64,000 nt of DNA from Streptomyces sp. H39-S7 (GCF_027158205.1 NZ_JAPVLU010000016.1:1-64000); one strand, 5' to 3'. Counted from the stretch's first letter, positions 34,727 to 43,430 are shown. The notes: generated from the letters alone by a model not told the origin. Made by a program: numbers and translations.

Positions 34727-36141
34727 CGTGCGTCCCCCGTCTGGTCATCGCCGCCCCGGCCTCGGGCAGTGGCAAGACCACCGTGGCCACCGGGCTGATG
34801 GCGGCCTTCACCGGGGCCGGCCTCGCCGTGTCCCCGCACAAGGTCGGCCCCGACTACATCGACCCGGGCTACCACGCGCTGGCCACCGGCCGCCCGGGAC
34901 GGAACCTCGACGCCTTCCTGTGCGGCCCCGATCTCGTCGCCCCGCTCTTCCTGCACGGCGCCGCCGGGACGGATCTGGCGGTCGTCGAGGGCGTCATGGG
35001 CCTGTTCGACGGGGCTGCCGGGCAGGGTGAACTGGCGTCGACCGCGCACGTGGCGAAGCTGCTGCGCGCGCCGGTGGTGCTGGTCGTCGACGCCTCGTCG
35101 CAGTCCCGGTCGGTGGCCGCGCTGGTGCACGGCTTCGCGTCCTGGGACCCGGAGGTGCGCCTCGCGGGCGTCATCCTCAACAAGGTCGGCTCCGACCGCC
35201 ACGAGGCGCTGCTCCGCGAAGCGCTGGACGAGTCCGGCGTCCCGGTCCTGGGCGCCCTGCGCCGGGCCGAGCAGGTCGACACGCCGTCGAGGCACCTGGG
35301 GTTGGTACCGGTCGCCGAGCGGCGCGAGGACGCGGTGAGCGCGGTCCGCGCGATGGCGGCCCAGGTCCGCGAGGGCTGCGACATGGACGCGCTGCTGGCG
35401 CTGGCGCGCAGCGCCCCGGTGCTGGACGCCGGCCCGTGGGACCCTGCGGGGCTCTTCCCCCACCCCGCCCCTTCCCGAAGTCCTCGGTCGCCGGACGGGC
35501 TGAACGCTGTGGGCGGGGTCGGGGGGACGGCCCGCCGCGGGCGCCCCGTGGTGGCCGTCGCCGGCGGGCCCGCGTTCACGTTCTCGTACGCGGAGCACGC
35601 GGAACTGCTGACCGCCGCCGGCGCGCAGGTCGTGACCTTCGATCCGCTGCGTGACGAGGTCCTCCCCGACAACACCGCCGGCCTGGTGATCGGCGGCGGC
35701 TTTCCCGAGATGTACGCGCCGGAGCTCTCGGCCAACGAGCCGCTGCGCGAGGCGGTGGCGGCGTTCGCCGCGTCGGGGGCGCCGGTCGCCGCCGAGTGTG
35801 CGGGGCTGCTCTATCTGGCGCGGGAGCTGGACGGCCGGCCGATGTGCGGGGTGCTCGACGCGACCGCGCGGATGTCGGAGCGGCTGACGCTGGGGTCTCG
35901 CGAGGCGGTGGCGGTCTCCGACAGTGTCCTGGCGGAGGCCGGGACGCGGGTGCGCGGACACGAGTTCCACCGCACGGTCGTCGAGCCGGGCGCGGGCACC
36001 ACGCCCGCGTGGGGGGTGACGCGGCCGGAGCGCCGTGTCGAAGGTTTTGTCCACGGGGGCGTGCACGCCTCGTATCTGCATGTGCACTGGGCCGCCGTTC
36101 CGAGCGTGGCCCGAAGACTGGTGGAGAGGTGTTCCGAATGA
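34723..36141 (+). CDS. cobB: cobyrinate/hydrogenobyrinate a,c-diamide synthase
   Basis: A 472-residue glutamine amidotransferase that amidates the a and c carboxylates. The N-terminal ATPase part has APASGSGKTTVATGL and KVGPDYIDPGYH. The C-terminal glutaminase part has PVAAECAGLLYLAREL with the active-site Cys and a His in FVHGGVHASYLHVHW. Between them (about residues 243-272) is a low-complexity Pro/Ser then Gly/Arg linker whose DNA resembles common Streptomyces intergenic repeats. GTG at 34723 overlaps the cobO stop; an adjacent in-frame GTG at 34720 is also possible. Confidence 0.93.
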   Translation: MTCVPRLVIAAPASGSGKTTVATGLMAAFTGAGLAVSPHKVGPDYIDPGYHALATGRPGRNLDAFLCGPDLVAPLFLHGAAGTDLAVVEGVMGLFDGAAGQGELASTAHVAKLLRAPVVLVVDASSQSRSVAALVHGFASWDPEVRLAGVILNKVGSDRHEALLREALDESGVPVLGALRRAEQVDTPSRHLGLVPVAERREDAVSAVRAMAAQVREGCDMDALLALARSAPVLDAGPWDPAGLFPHPAPSRSPRSPDGLNAVGGVGGTARRGRPVVAVAGGPAFTFSYAEHAELLTAAGAQVVTFDPLRDEVLPDNTAGLVIGGGFPEMYAPELSANEPLREAVAAFAASGAPVAAECAGLLYLARELDGRPMCGVLDATARMSERLTLGSREAVAVSDSVLAEAGTRVRGHEFHRTVVEPGAGTTPAWGVTRPERRVEGFVHGGVHASYLHVHWAAVPSVARRLVERCSE

Positions 36142-36866
36142 GCGGTCGGCTGATCGGGGTCGGGGTGGGCCCCGGCGATCCGGAGCTGGTGACCGTCAAG
36201 GGGGTGAACGCCCTGCGGGCGGCGGCGGTCGTGGTCGTCCCCGTCATGGACACCCTCGAACGCGGCCGGGCCGAGGCGACCGTGCTGCACTACGTGGAGC
36301 AGGAGAAGATCGTCCGGATCGTCTTCGCGCTCAACGAGCGGACCGACCGGGCACGGCGTGAGGCCGCGTGGGACGCGGCGGGCGAGCAGGTGGCCGCGCT
36401 GCTGCGGACGCACGGCACGGTGGCGTTCGCGACGATCGGCGACCCCAACGTCTACTCGACGTTCACCTACCTCGCGCTGACCGTCGGGGAGTTGGTCGAC
36501 GGCGTCGCCGTCGAGACCGTTCCCGGCATCACGGCGATGCAGGACCTCGCCGCGCGCAGCGGCGTCGTGCTGGCCGAGGGGACCGAGCCGCTGACGCTCG
36601 TGCCCGTCACGGCCGGGTCGGCGGTGCTGAAGGAGGCCCTGGAGGGTCCCGGCACGGTCGTGGCGTACAAGTTCGGGCGGCTGGCGGCGGAGGTCGCGAC
36701 CGCGTTGCGGGAGACCGGCAGGACCGAGGGCGCCGTGTGGGGTTCCGCGCTCGGGCTGCCCGAGGAATCGATCCGGCCCGCCGCCGAACTGCTCGAAGGC
36801 CCGCTCCCCTATCTCTCGACACTCATCGTCCCCGCTCGCCGGGACACCCGTGGAGGCAAGCTGTGA
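36138..36866 (+). CDS. cobI: precorrin-2 C20-methyltransferase
   Basis: A 242-residue SAM-dependent tetrapyrrole methylase. The N-terminal GVGVGPGDPELVTVKG is the family's glycine-rich SAM/substrate loop, followed by ATIGDPNVYSTFTYL and ETVPGITAMQDLAAR, specific for CobI/CbiL. It makes precorrin-3A (or the cobalt form) by methylating C20. Coupled to cobB (ATGA) and cobM (GTGA). Confidence 0.93.
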   Translation: MSGRLIGVGVGPGDPELVTVKGVNALRAAAVVVVPVMDTLERGRAEATVLHYVEQEKIVRIVFALNERTDRARREAAWDAAGEQVAALLRTHGTVAFATIGDPNVYSTFTYLALTVGELVDGVAVETVPGITAMQDLAARSGVVLAEGTEPLTLVPVTAGSAVLKEALEGPGTVVAYKFGRLAAEVATALRETGRTEGAVWGSALGLPEESIRPAAELLEGPLPYLSTLIVPARRDTRGGKL

Positions 36867-37663
36867 CCGGCAAGGTGACCATCGTGGGGGCGGGGCCCGG
36901 CGCCGCCGACCTGCTGACGTTCCGGGCGGCCCGCGCGATCGCGGCCGCCGACATCGTCATCTGGGCGGCGAGCCTGGTGCAGGCGGAGGTGCTGGAGCAC
37001 GCCCGTGAGGGCGCGGAGATCCTGGACTCGGCGACGATGTCGCTGGAGGACGTCGTCGCGGTCTATCAGCGGGCGCAGGCCGAGGACCTGCACGTCGCGC
37101 GGATCCACTCCGGCGACCCGGCCCTGTGGGGCGGCACCCAGGAGCAGGTCGACCGGCTCGACGGGCTCGGCATCGAGGTCGAGATCATTCCGGGTGTCTC
37201 GTCCTTCTCGGCGGTCGCGGCGATCGCGCAGCGCGAGCTGACGATCCCCGAGGTCGCGCAGTCCGTGATCCTGACCCGGCTGGGCGGCGGCAAGACGCCG
37301 ATGCCGCCGGGCGAGGAGGTACGGGAGTTCGCCCGGCACGGCACGACGATGGCGCTGTTCCTGTCGGCCGCCCGGTCGGGCCAGCTCGTCACGGAGCTGC
37401 TGGAGGGCGGCTATCCGACGGAGACGCCGGTGGTGATCGCGTACCAGGCGACGTGGCCGGAGGAGCTGGTGCTGCGCTGCACGATCGCGACGCTGGAGGA
37501 GACGGTCAAGGAGCACAAGCTCTGGAAGCACACCCTCTTCCTCGTCGGCCCGGCGCTCGCCGCGTCCGGCACCCGCTCGCACCTGTACCACCCGGGGCAC
37601 TTCCACGGTTTCCGCCGTGCGGACCCGGCGGCCCGGCGCGCGCTGCGCGAGTCCAAGGCATAA
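36863..37663 (+). CDS. cobM: precorrin-4 C11-methyltransferase
   Basis: A 266-residue tetrapyrrole methylase with TIVGAGPGAADLLTFRA at the N-terminus, RIHSGDPALWGGTQEQ and IIPGVSSFSAVAAIAQREL, matching CobM/CbiF, which methylates C11. Its GTG overlaps the cobI stop. A 31-nt gap with a Shine-Dalgarno separates it from cobL, one of the few non-overlapping joints in the operon. Confidence 0.93.
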   Translation: MTGKVTIVGAGPGAADLLTFRAARAIAAADIVIWAASLVQAEVLEHAREGAEILDSATMSLEDVVAVYQRAQAEDLHVARIHSGDPALWGGTQEQVDRLDGLGIEVEIIPGVSSFSAVAAIAQRELTIPEVAQSVILTRLGGGKTPMPPGEEVREFARHGTTMALFLSAARSGQLVTELLEGGYPTETPVVIAYQATWPEELVLRCTIATLEETVKEHKLWKHTLFLVGPALAASGTRSHLYHPGHFHGFRRADPAARRALRESKA

Positions 37664-37694
37664 CCCCCTTGCACCCCCGAACGAAGGGACGGCC

Positions 37695-39032
37695 TTGAGC
37701 CGGACGCCGTACGAGCCGTACGCCCAGCCCGGCCCCCGCGGGCCGGAACTGCCGCGTACCTCCGGCACGCCCACGCCCGGCGCGATCACCGTCATCGGCA
37801 CCGGCACGGGTACCGGCGTGGCCGCCACGGCTCCGCCGGGCGCCACGCTCGTCGTCGGCGCGCGCCGCCATCTGGAGGCGGCGGCGCTGCCGGACGGGGT
37901 GGAGCGGGTCGTCCTCGGCCCGCTCGCCCCGGCCCTCGATGCCATCGAGCGGCACCTCGGCTCACCGGAGGACCGGGACCGGCGGGTGGCCGTGCTCGCC
38001 TCCGGCGACCCCGGGTTCTTCGGGATCGTCCGGGCCCTCGGGGCGCGCTTCGGCCCGGCGGCCCTCGACGTCCGCCCGTCCTCCCCCTCCATCGCGGTGG
38101 CCTTCGCCCGGCTCGGTCTGTCCTGGGACGACGCGGTCGTCGTCAGCGCGCACGGCCGCGATCCGCGCACGGCCGTCAACGTGTGCCGCGCGCATCCCAA
38201 GACCGCAGTGCTGACCGGGCCGGGGGCCGGTCCCGCCGAGTTGGGCGCGGCGCTGGCCCGGACCGGTATCGAGCGCACGCTGGTGGTCGCGGCGGCCCTC
38301 GGGACGGCGGATGAGACGGTCGAGCGCCTCTCCCCCGCCGACGCCGCCGTCCGCGACTGGACCGGCACCGGGGTGAGTGTCGTGCTCTGTCTGGACGAGG
38401 CGCGGGTGCTGTCGCCGGTCCAGCGGATCGTCGCGGGACCGCCGGCCGCACCGGCCGGATGGGCGCTGCCCGAGGAGGCGTTCGGGTACCGCGACTCGAT
38501 GATCACCAAGTTCGAGGTGCGCGCCCTGGCCCTGTCCCGGATCGCCCCGCGCACCGGTGATCTCGTGTGGGACATAGGGGCCGGCTCGGGGTCGGTCGCC
38601 GTGGAGTGTGCCCGCTTCGGCGCTGCCGCGGTCGCCGTCGAGAAGACCGCCGACGGGATCGAGCGGATCCGGGCGAACGCGGCGGCCCACGGGGTGGACG
38701 TGCAGATCGTGCACGGCGCCGCCCCGACCGTGCTCTCCCAGCTCCCGGACCCCGACGCCGTCTTCATCGGGGGCGGCGGGCGCGATCTGCCCGCCATCGT
38801 CGGTGCCTGTGCCCGGCGCGCGCGCAGGACCGTGGTCGTGACCCTGGCGGCCGTCGACCGTGTCGGCGACGTACGCGACGCCCTGTCGGCGGCCGGTCTC
38901 GTGCCGGACGGCCTGCTGCTGCAGTCCTCCCGGCTGGCACCGCTGCCGGGTGGCGTCACCCGGCTCGCCGCCAACAATCCCGTATTCGTCCTGTGGGCCA
39001 CCCGGCCCGGCACCGAAGGAGCAATTCTGTGA
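37695..39032 (+). CDS. cobL: precorrin-6Y C5,15-methyltransferase (CbiE-CbiT fusion)
   Basis: A 445-residue bifunctional enzyme. The N-terminal CbiE part (ITVIGTGTGTG, then VLASGDPGFFGIVRAL) methylates C5 and C15. The C-terminal CbiT part (GDLVWDIGAGSGSVAVECAR, a class I SAM-binding motif at about residues 293-312) carries the C12 decarboxylase/C15 methylase activity. An unusual Pro-rich N-terminal extension of about 30 residues precedes the first strand. I chose the rare TTG at 37695 because GAAGGGAC lies 5-9 nt upstream and no ATG/GTG fits. Its stop overlaps the next gene's GTG. Confidence 0.9.
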   Translation: MSRTPYEPYAQPGPRGPELPRTSGTPTPGAITVIGTGTGTGVAATAPPGATLVVGARRHLEAAALPDGVERVVLGPLAPALDAIERHLGSPEDRDRRVAVLASGDPGFFGIVRALGARFGPAALDVRPSSPSIAVAFARLGLSWDDAVVVSAHGRDPRTAVNVCRAHPKTAVLTGPGAGPAELGAALARTGIERTLVVAAALGTADETVERLSPADAAVRDWTGTGVSVVLCLDEARVLSPVQRIVAGPPAAPAGWALPEEAFGYRDSMITKFEVRALALSRIAPRTGDLVWDIGAGSGSVAVECARFGAAAVAVEKTADGIERIRANAAAHGVDVQIVHGAAPTVLSQLPDPDAVFIGGGGRDLPAIVGACARRARRTVVVTLAAVDRVGDVRDALSAAGLVPDGLLLQSSRLAPLPGGVTRLAANNPVFVLWATRPGTEGAIL

Positions 39033-40738
39033 TCGGCCTGATTTCCGCCACGTCGGCGGGGCAGCGCGGCTGCGAACACCTGGCCGCCGCCTGGCCGGAC
39101 GAGGTCCGGGTCTACGACGGGCCGGTCCGCGAGGCGGTCGGGCGTGCCTTCGCCGAGTGCGGGCAACTCGTGGTCTTCCTCGCCACCGGCGCCGTCGTCC
39201 GCCTGATCGCGCCGCTGCTGCGGGGCAAGGACACCGACCCGGGCGTCGTCACGGTCGACGAGACGCACCAGCACGCGATAGCCCTGCTGGGCGGCCACGG
39301 CGGCGGTGCGAACGAGCTGGCGCAGCGCGTCGCGGACGTGCTGGGCTGCCGTCCGGTGGTCAGCACCGCCACCGACGCCGCCGGGGTGCCCGGCCTGGAC
39401 ATGCTGGGGTGGCCCGTCGAAGGCGCGGTCGCGGCCGTCAGCCGCGCGATCCTCGACGGCGACCCCGTGCGTCTGGACACCCCCCATGGCGTCCACCCCC
39501 TTCCCGCTCTGCCACCCAACGTAACCGCCGCCACTGACAGTGACGTCTCACTCACCGTCACCGACCGTGCGACCAGCGACGATGCGGCCGCCGGCACCAC
39601 CGTGCTGCTGCGCCCGCCGTCCCTGGTGGTCGGCGTGGGCGGCAGCCGGGGAGTGCCGGCCGACGAGGTGCTGACGCTGATCGGGAGCGCGCTCGCCGAC
39701 GCCGGTCTCTCGCCCGGCTCCGTCGCGGCGCTGGCGACCGTGGACGCGAAGGCGGACGAGGCGGGGATCGTCGAGGCCGCCGGGCGGCTCGGGGTGCCGC
39801 TGCTGACCTTCGGCGCGGACCGGCTCGCCGGGATCGACGTGCCGAACCCGTCGGACGCGCCGCTCGCGGCCGTCGGCACCCCGTCCGTCGCCGAGGCGGC
39901 GGCGCTCGCGGCGGCGCCCGGCGGCGAACTGCTCGTGCCGAAGCGGAAGTCCGCACCCGCTGAGGGGCCCGCCATGGCGACCGCCGCCGTGGCGCGGCGC
40001 CGGCCGCGCGGCCGGCTCGCGGTGGTCGGGCTCGGACCGGGCGCACGCGACCTGCTGACGCCGCGGGCCCGCGAGGAGCTGCGCCGGGCGTCGGTGATCG
40101 TCGGCCTGGACCAGTACGTCGACCAGATCAGGGACCTGCTGCGGCCCGGCACCCGGGTCCTGGAGTCCGGGCTGGGCGCCGAGGAGGAGCGGGCACGCAC
40201 CGCCGTGGAGCAGGCGCGTGCGGGGCACGCGGTGGCCCTGATCGGCAGCGGCGACGCCGGCGTCTACGCGATGGCCTCCCCCGCGCTCGCCGAGGCAGCG
40301 GACGACATCGACGTCGTCGGGGTCCCCGGCGTGACGGCCGCGCTCGCCGCCGCCGCGATCCTGGGGGCACCGCTCGGCCACGACCATGTGTCGATCAGCC
40401 TGTCGGACCTGCACACACCGTGGGACGTCATCGAGCGCCGGGTCCGCGCGGCGGCCGAGTCCGATCTGATCGTCACCTTCTACAACCCCCGCAGCCGGGG
40501 CCGCGACTGGCAGCTGCCGAAGGCGCTGTCGCTGCTCGCGGAGCACCGGGAGCCCGGTACCCCGGTCGGTGTCGTGCACGCCGCCTCCCGGCCCGACGAG
40601 CGCAGCGAGGTGACGACCATCGCGGCGCTGGACGTGACGACGGTCGACATGGTGACCGTCGTGACCGTCGGCAACACCGCCACCCGCAACGTGGCCGGCC
40701 GCATGGTGACGCCGCGCGGCTACCGGTGGCAGGCATGA
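39029..40738 (+). CDS. cobJ: CbiG-CobJ fusion (cobalamin hydrolase + precorrin-3B C17-methyltransferase)
   Basis: A 569-residue two-part protein. Residues about 1-310 are CbiG-like: GLISATSAGQRGCEHLAA, FLATGAVVRLIAPLL and DETHQHAIALLGGHGGGANELA, plus a CobE-type C-terminal part with VGVGGSRGVPADEVL. CbiG opens the delta-lactone in the anaerobic route. Residues about 330-569 are CobJ: VVGLGPGARDLLTPRA, GSGDAGVYAMASPAL and TFYNPRSRGRDWQL, the C17 methylase that contracts the ring. GTG at 39029 overlaps the cobL stop. The fusion links lactone opening to ring contraction. Confidence 0.92.
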   Translation: MIGLISATSAGQRGCEHLAAAWPDEVRVYDGPVREAVGRAFAECGQLVVFLATGAVVRLIAPLLRGKDTDPGVVTVDETHQHAIALLGGHGGGANELAQRVADVLGCRPVVSTATDAAGVPGLDMLGWPVEGAVAAVSRAILDGDPVRLDTPHGVHPLPALPPNVTAATDSDVSLTVTDRATSDDAAAGTTVLLRPPSLVVGVGGSRGVPADEVLTLIGSALADAGLSPGSVAALATVDAKADEAGIVEAAGRLGVPLLTFGADRLAGIDVPNPSDAPLAAVGTPSVAEAAALAAAPGGELLVPKRKSAPAEGPAMATAAVARRRPRGRLAVVGLGPGARDLLTPRAREELRRASVIVGLDQYVDQIRDLLRPGTRVLESGLGAEEERARTAVEQARAGHAVALIGSGDAGVYAMASPALAEAADDIDVVGVPGVTAALAAAAILGAPLGHDHVSISLSDLHTPWDVIERRVRAAAESDLIVTFYNPRSRGRDWQLPKALSLLAEHREPGTPVGVVHAASRPDERSEVTTIAALDVTTVDMVTVVTVGNTATRNVAGRMVTPRGYRWQA

Positions 40739-40773
40739 CCGGCCCGCGCCCACGCCTGCGCCCGCGCTTCACC

Positions 40774-40791
40774 GACAACGACAACGACAAC
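40774..40791 (+). repeat. (GACAAC)x3 short tandem repeat in cobJ-cobH spacer
   Basis: Three perfect copies of GACAAC lie in the 73-nt gap between the CbiG-CobJ and CobH genes, shortly before the GGGAGG ribosome site of cobH. The spacer is otherwise unremarkable. It may simply be slippage, or keep the ribosome site unstructured. Confidence 0.6.
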
Positions 40792-40811
40792 GGCAGACCG
40801 GGAGGTTCCCT

Positions 40812-41444
40812 ATGACCCGAACCGTCCATCCCATCGAGCAGGAGTCGTTCCGCAGGCTGCGCTCCCGGCTCGACACCTCGCACTTCCCGCCGCTGACGCG
40901 GGCCGTGGTCGAGCGGGTCGTCCACTCCAGCGCCGATCTGGAGTACGCCGGGGAACTCGTGTGCGACGAGGACGAGTTGCTGGCCGCGCATGCCGCGCTG
41001 CACGCGGGCGCCCCGATCGTCGCCGACGTCGAGATGGTCGCCGCCGGGATCACCACCCGGCCCGTCGTCTGCCGCCTCAAGGACGGCCGGTCGGGACCGG
41101 GGCTGACCCGCAGCGCGCACGCGATCCGGCTCGCCTACGAGCAGGTCGGGCCGGGCGCCGTCTGGGTGATCGGATGCGCGCCGACCGCCCTGGAGGAGCT
41201 GCTGACGCTGGACGCCGCGCCCGCCCTGGTGATCGGTCTGCCGGTCGGCTTCGTGGGGGCCGCCGAGAGCAAGGAGTCGCTGCGCATCTCCGGTCTTCCG
41301 GCCGTCAGCAACATCTCCGAGAAGGGCGGCTCGGCCGTCGCCTCCGCCGCGCTCAACGCCCTGCTCTACACCGAACTCCCCGGCGGCCCCTCCGTCGACC
41401 CGGGTTCCGCAACCACCCCCAGCAACAAGGAGAACTCCCTGTGA
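40812..41444 (+). CDS. cobH: precorrin-8X methylmutase
   Basis: A 210-residue protein that moves the C11 methyl group to C12, giving hydrogenobyrinic or cobyrinic acid. Family segments are HSSADLEYAGEL, the VADVEMVAAGI metal/substrate loop, VIGCAPTALEELL and GLPVGFVGAAESKE. GGGAGG 5-6 nt before the ATG gives it a strong independent ribosome site, fitting the 73-nt gap upstream. Its stop overlaps the cbiX GTG. The last 20 residues (Pro/Ser/Thr-rich) look like an extension. Confidence 0.94.
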   Translation: MTRTVHPIEQESFRRLRSRLDTSHFPPLTRAVVERVVHSSADLEYAGELVCDEDELLAAHAALHAGAPIVADVEMVAAGITTRPVVCRLKDGRSGPGLTRSAHAIRLAYEQVGPGAVWVIGCAPTALEELLTLDAAPALVIGLPVGFVGAAESKESLRISGLPAVSNISEKGGSAVASAALNALLYTELPGGPSVDPGSATTPSNKENSL

Positions 41445-42346
41445 TCCCGCCCGCACTCCTGCTCGTCGGCCACGGAACCCGTGACGAGGCCGGGGCCGAA
41501 GCCTTCCGCGCGTTCGTCCGGCAGCTCGGCGAGCACAACCCGGGACTGCCGGTCGGCGGCGGCTTCATCGAGCTGTCGCCGCCGCCGCTCGCCGACTCCG
41601 TCGCCGAGCTGGTGGGCCAGGGTGTCCGCAGCTTCGCGGCGGTGCCCATGGTGCTGGTCTCCGCCGGGCACGCGAAGGGCGACATCCCGGCGGCCCTGGC
41701 CCGCGAGGAGCAGCGGCACCCGGGCACGACGTACACCTACGGCCGGCCGCTCGGACCGCACCCGGGTCTGCTGACCATCCTGGAGCGGCGGCTGGACGAG
41801 GTGCTGGGCGACGACGACCGCTCGGACACCACCGTGCTGCTCGTCGGCCGCGGTTCGACGGACCCGGACGCCAACGCCGAGATCTACAAGGTGGCGCGAC
41901 TGTTGTGGGAGGGCCGCGGTTACGCGGGCGTGGAGACGGCGTTCGTGTCGCTGGCCGCGCCGGACGTGCCGTCGGGCCTCGATCGCTGCCGCAAGCTGGG
42001 CGCCGGCCGCATCGTCGTGCTGCCGTACTTCCTGTTCACCGGGATCCTGCCGGACCGGGTCCGGGACCAGGCCGCCGAGTGGGCCGCGGCGCACACGGAC
42101 ACCGAGGTGCGGCAGGCGGCCGTCATCGGCCCGGAGCCGGAACTGGCCGACCTGGTGATGGAGCGCTACCGCGAGACGCTCAAGGGCGATCTGCGGATGA
42201 ACTGCGACTCCTGTGTCTACCGCGTGAAACTGCCCGGTTTCGAGGACCGGGTCGGCATGCCGCAGCAGCCGCACCACCACCCCGACGACCCGTCGGGCGA
42301 TCACGGCCACGGCCACCACCACGGTCACCATGCCCACTCCCACTGA
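41441..42346 (+). CDS. cbiX: sirohydrochlorin cobaltochelatase CbiX (long form)
   Basis: A 301-residue two-domain chelatase. The first half has LLVGHGTRDEAG and VSAGHAKGD, with the catalytic His residues. The second half is a degenerate repeat, LLVGRGSTDPDAN. Near the C-terminus are MNCDSC, matching the MxCxxC iron-sulfur motif reported for Bacillus megaterium CbiX, and a tail with about a dozen histidines in the last 30 residues. These features favour true cobalt insertion into sirohydrochlorin rather than only siroheme formation. It overlaps cobH (GTGA) and, by 17 nt, cobC, so the His tail is encoded over the cobC start. Confidence 0.9.
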   Translation: MIPPALLLVGHGTRDEAGAEAFRAFVRQLGEHNPGLPVGGGFIELSPPPLADSVAELVGQGVRSFAAVPMVLVSAGHAKGDIPAALAREEQRHPGTTYTYGRPLGPHPGLLTILERRLDEVLGDDDRSDTTVLLVGRGSTDPDANAEIYKVARLLWEGRGYAGVETAFVSLAAPDVPSGLDRCRKLGAGRIVVLPYFLFTGILPDRVRDQAAEWAAAHTDTEVRQAAVIGPEPELADLVMERYRETLKGDLRMNCDSCVYRVKLPGFEDRVGMPQQPHHHPDDPSGDHGHGHHHGHHAHSH

Positions 42347-43430
42347 CCACGCCGGCGGTGACGGCTATGACCTGCGGCACCACGGCGACGCGGAGGTGCG
42401 CGACGACGGCGGGGTGCTGACCGACCTCGCCGTCAACGTCCGCGCCGGTACGCCGCCGGCCTGGCTGAAGGCCGTGATCGCCGGGTCGCTCGACGGCCTG
42501 GCCGCCTACCCCGACGGGCGGGCGGCCCGCGCCGCCGTCGCCCGGCGGCACGGCCGGCCGGTGGACGAAGTGCTGCTGACGGCGGGTGCGGCGGAGGCGT
42601 TCGTGCTGCTGGCGCGAGCGTTCGCGCCGCGCCACGCGGTCGTGGTGCACCCGCAGTTCACCGAGCCCGAGGCGGCGCTGTGCGACGCGGGACACCCGGT
42701 GCACCGGGTGGTCCTGGACGCCGCCGACGGCTTCCGCCTCGATCCGGCGGCCGTCCCGGAGGATGCCGACCTCGTCGTGCTCGGGAACCCGACGAACCCG
42801 ACCTCGGTGCTCCACCCGTCCGACGTTGTCGCCCGACTGGCCCGGCCGGGCCGGACCCTGGTGGTCGACGAGGCGTTCATGGACGCCGTGCCCGGCGAGT
42901 CCGCCTCGCTGGCCGCCCGGCGTGACGTGCCCGGCCTCGTCGTGCTGCGCAGCCTCACCAAGACCTGGGGGCTGGCGGGGCTGCGGATCGGCTACGTGCT
43001 CGCCGGCCCCGGGCACATCGCCCTGCTGGAGCGGGCGCAGCCGCTGTGGGCGGTCTCGTCGCCGGGGCTGGCCGCCATCGAGGCGTGCGTGGCACCGGAC
43101 GCGCTGGCGGAGGCGGACCGGGCCGCGGCCGACATCGCGGCCTGTCGCGCGTACCTGCTCGCCCGGCTGGGCGAGTTCGACGGCCTGAGGGTCGCGGGCG
43201 CGCCCGCCGGGCCGTTCGTCCTGGTCGAACTCGCGCAGGCGGCGGCCGTCCGTGAGCGGCTGCGCGACCTCGGCTTCGCCGTCCGCCGCGCCGACACCTT
43301 CCCCGGCCTCGACGCGCGGTGGCTGCGGATCGCCGTCCGCGACCCCGCCACCACGGACGCCTTCGTCGAGGCCCTGGCCAAGGCGCGGAGCACCGGACCG
43401 GGGCAGGTGAACCCCGCGCTCAGCCCTTGA
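42330..43430 (+). CDS. cobC: CobC-type PLP-dependent threonine-phosphate decarboxylase/aminotransferase
   Basis: A 366-residue fold-type I PLP enzyme of the HisC/CobC group. LTAGAAEAFVLLARAF, VLGNPTNPTS, LVVDEAFMD and the PLP lysine in RSLTKTWGLAGLRIGY (Lys211) are present. In cobalamin operons such proteins make (R)-1-aminopropan-2-ol phosphate from threonine phosphate for the nucleotide loop. It is the last gene of the operon. Its 3' end overlaps the convergent kinase/SBP gene by 11 nt, with no terminator hairpin between them. Confidence 0.88.
   Translation: MPTPTDHAGGDGYDLRHHGDAEVRDDGGVLTDLAVNVRAGTPPAWLKAVIAGSLDGLAAYPDGRAARAAVARRHGRPVDEVLLTAGAAEAFVLLARAFAPRHAVVVHPQFTEPEAALCDAGHPVHRVVLDAADGFRLDPAAVPEDADLVVLGNPTNPTSVLHPSDVVARLARPGRTLVVDEAFMDAVPGESASLAARRDVPGLVVLRSLTKTWGLAGLRIGYVLAGPGHIALLERAQPLWAVSSPGLAAIEACVAPDALAEADRAAADIAACRAYLLARLGEFDGLRVAGAPAGPFVLVELAQAAAVRERLRDLGFAVRRADTFPGLDARWLRIAVRDPATTDAFVEALAKARSTGPGQVNPALSP

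Noticed and set aside
36809-39496. An 895-codon minus-strand frame opposite cobM, cobL and cbiG
   Set aside because: Low-complexity Arg/Thr/Pro composition, no domain, and the plus strand is fully explained by corrin methyltransferases.
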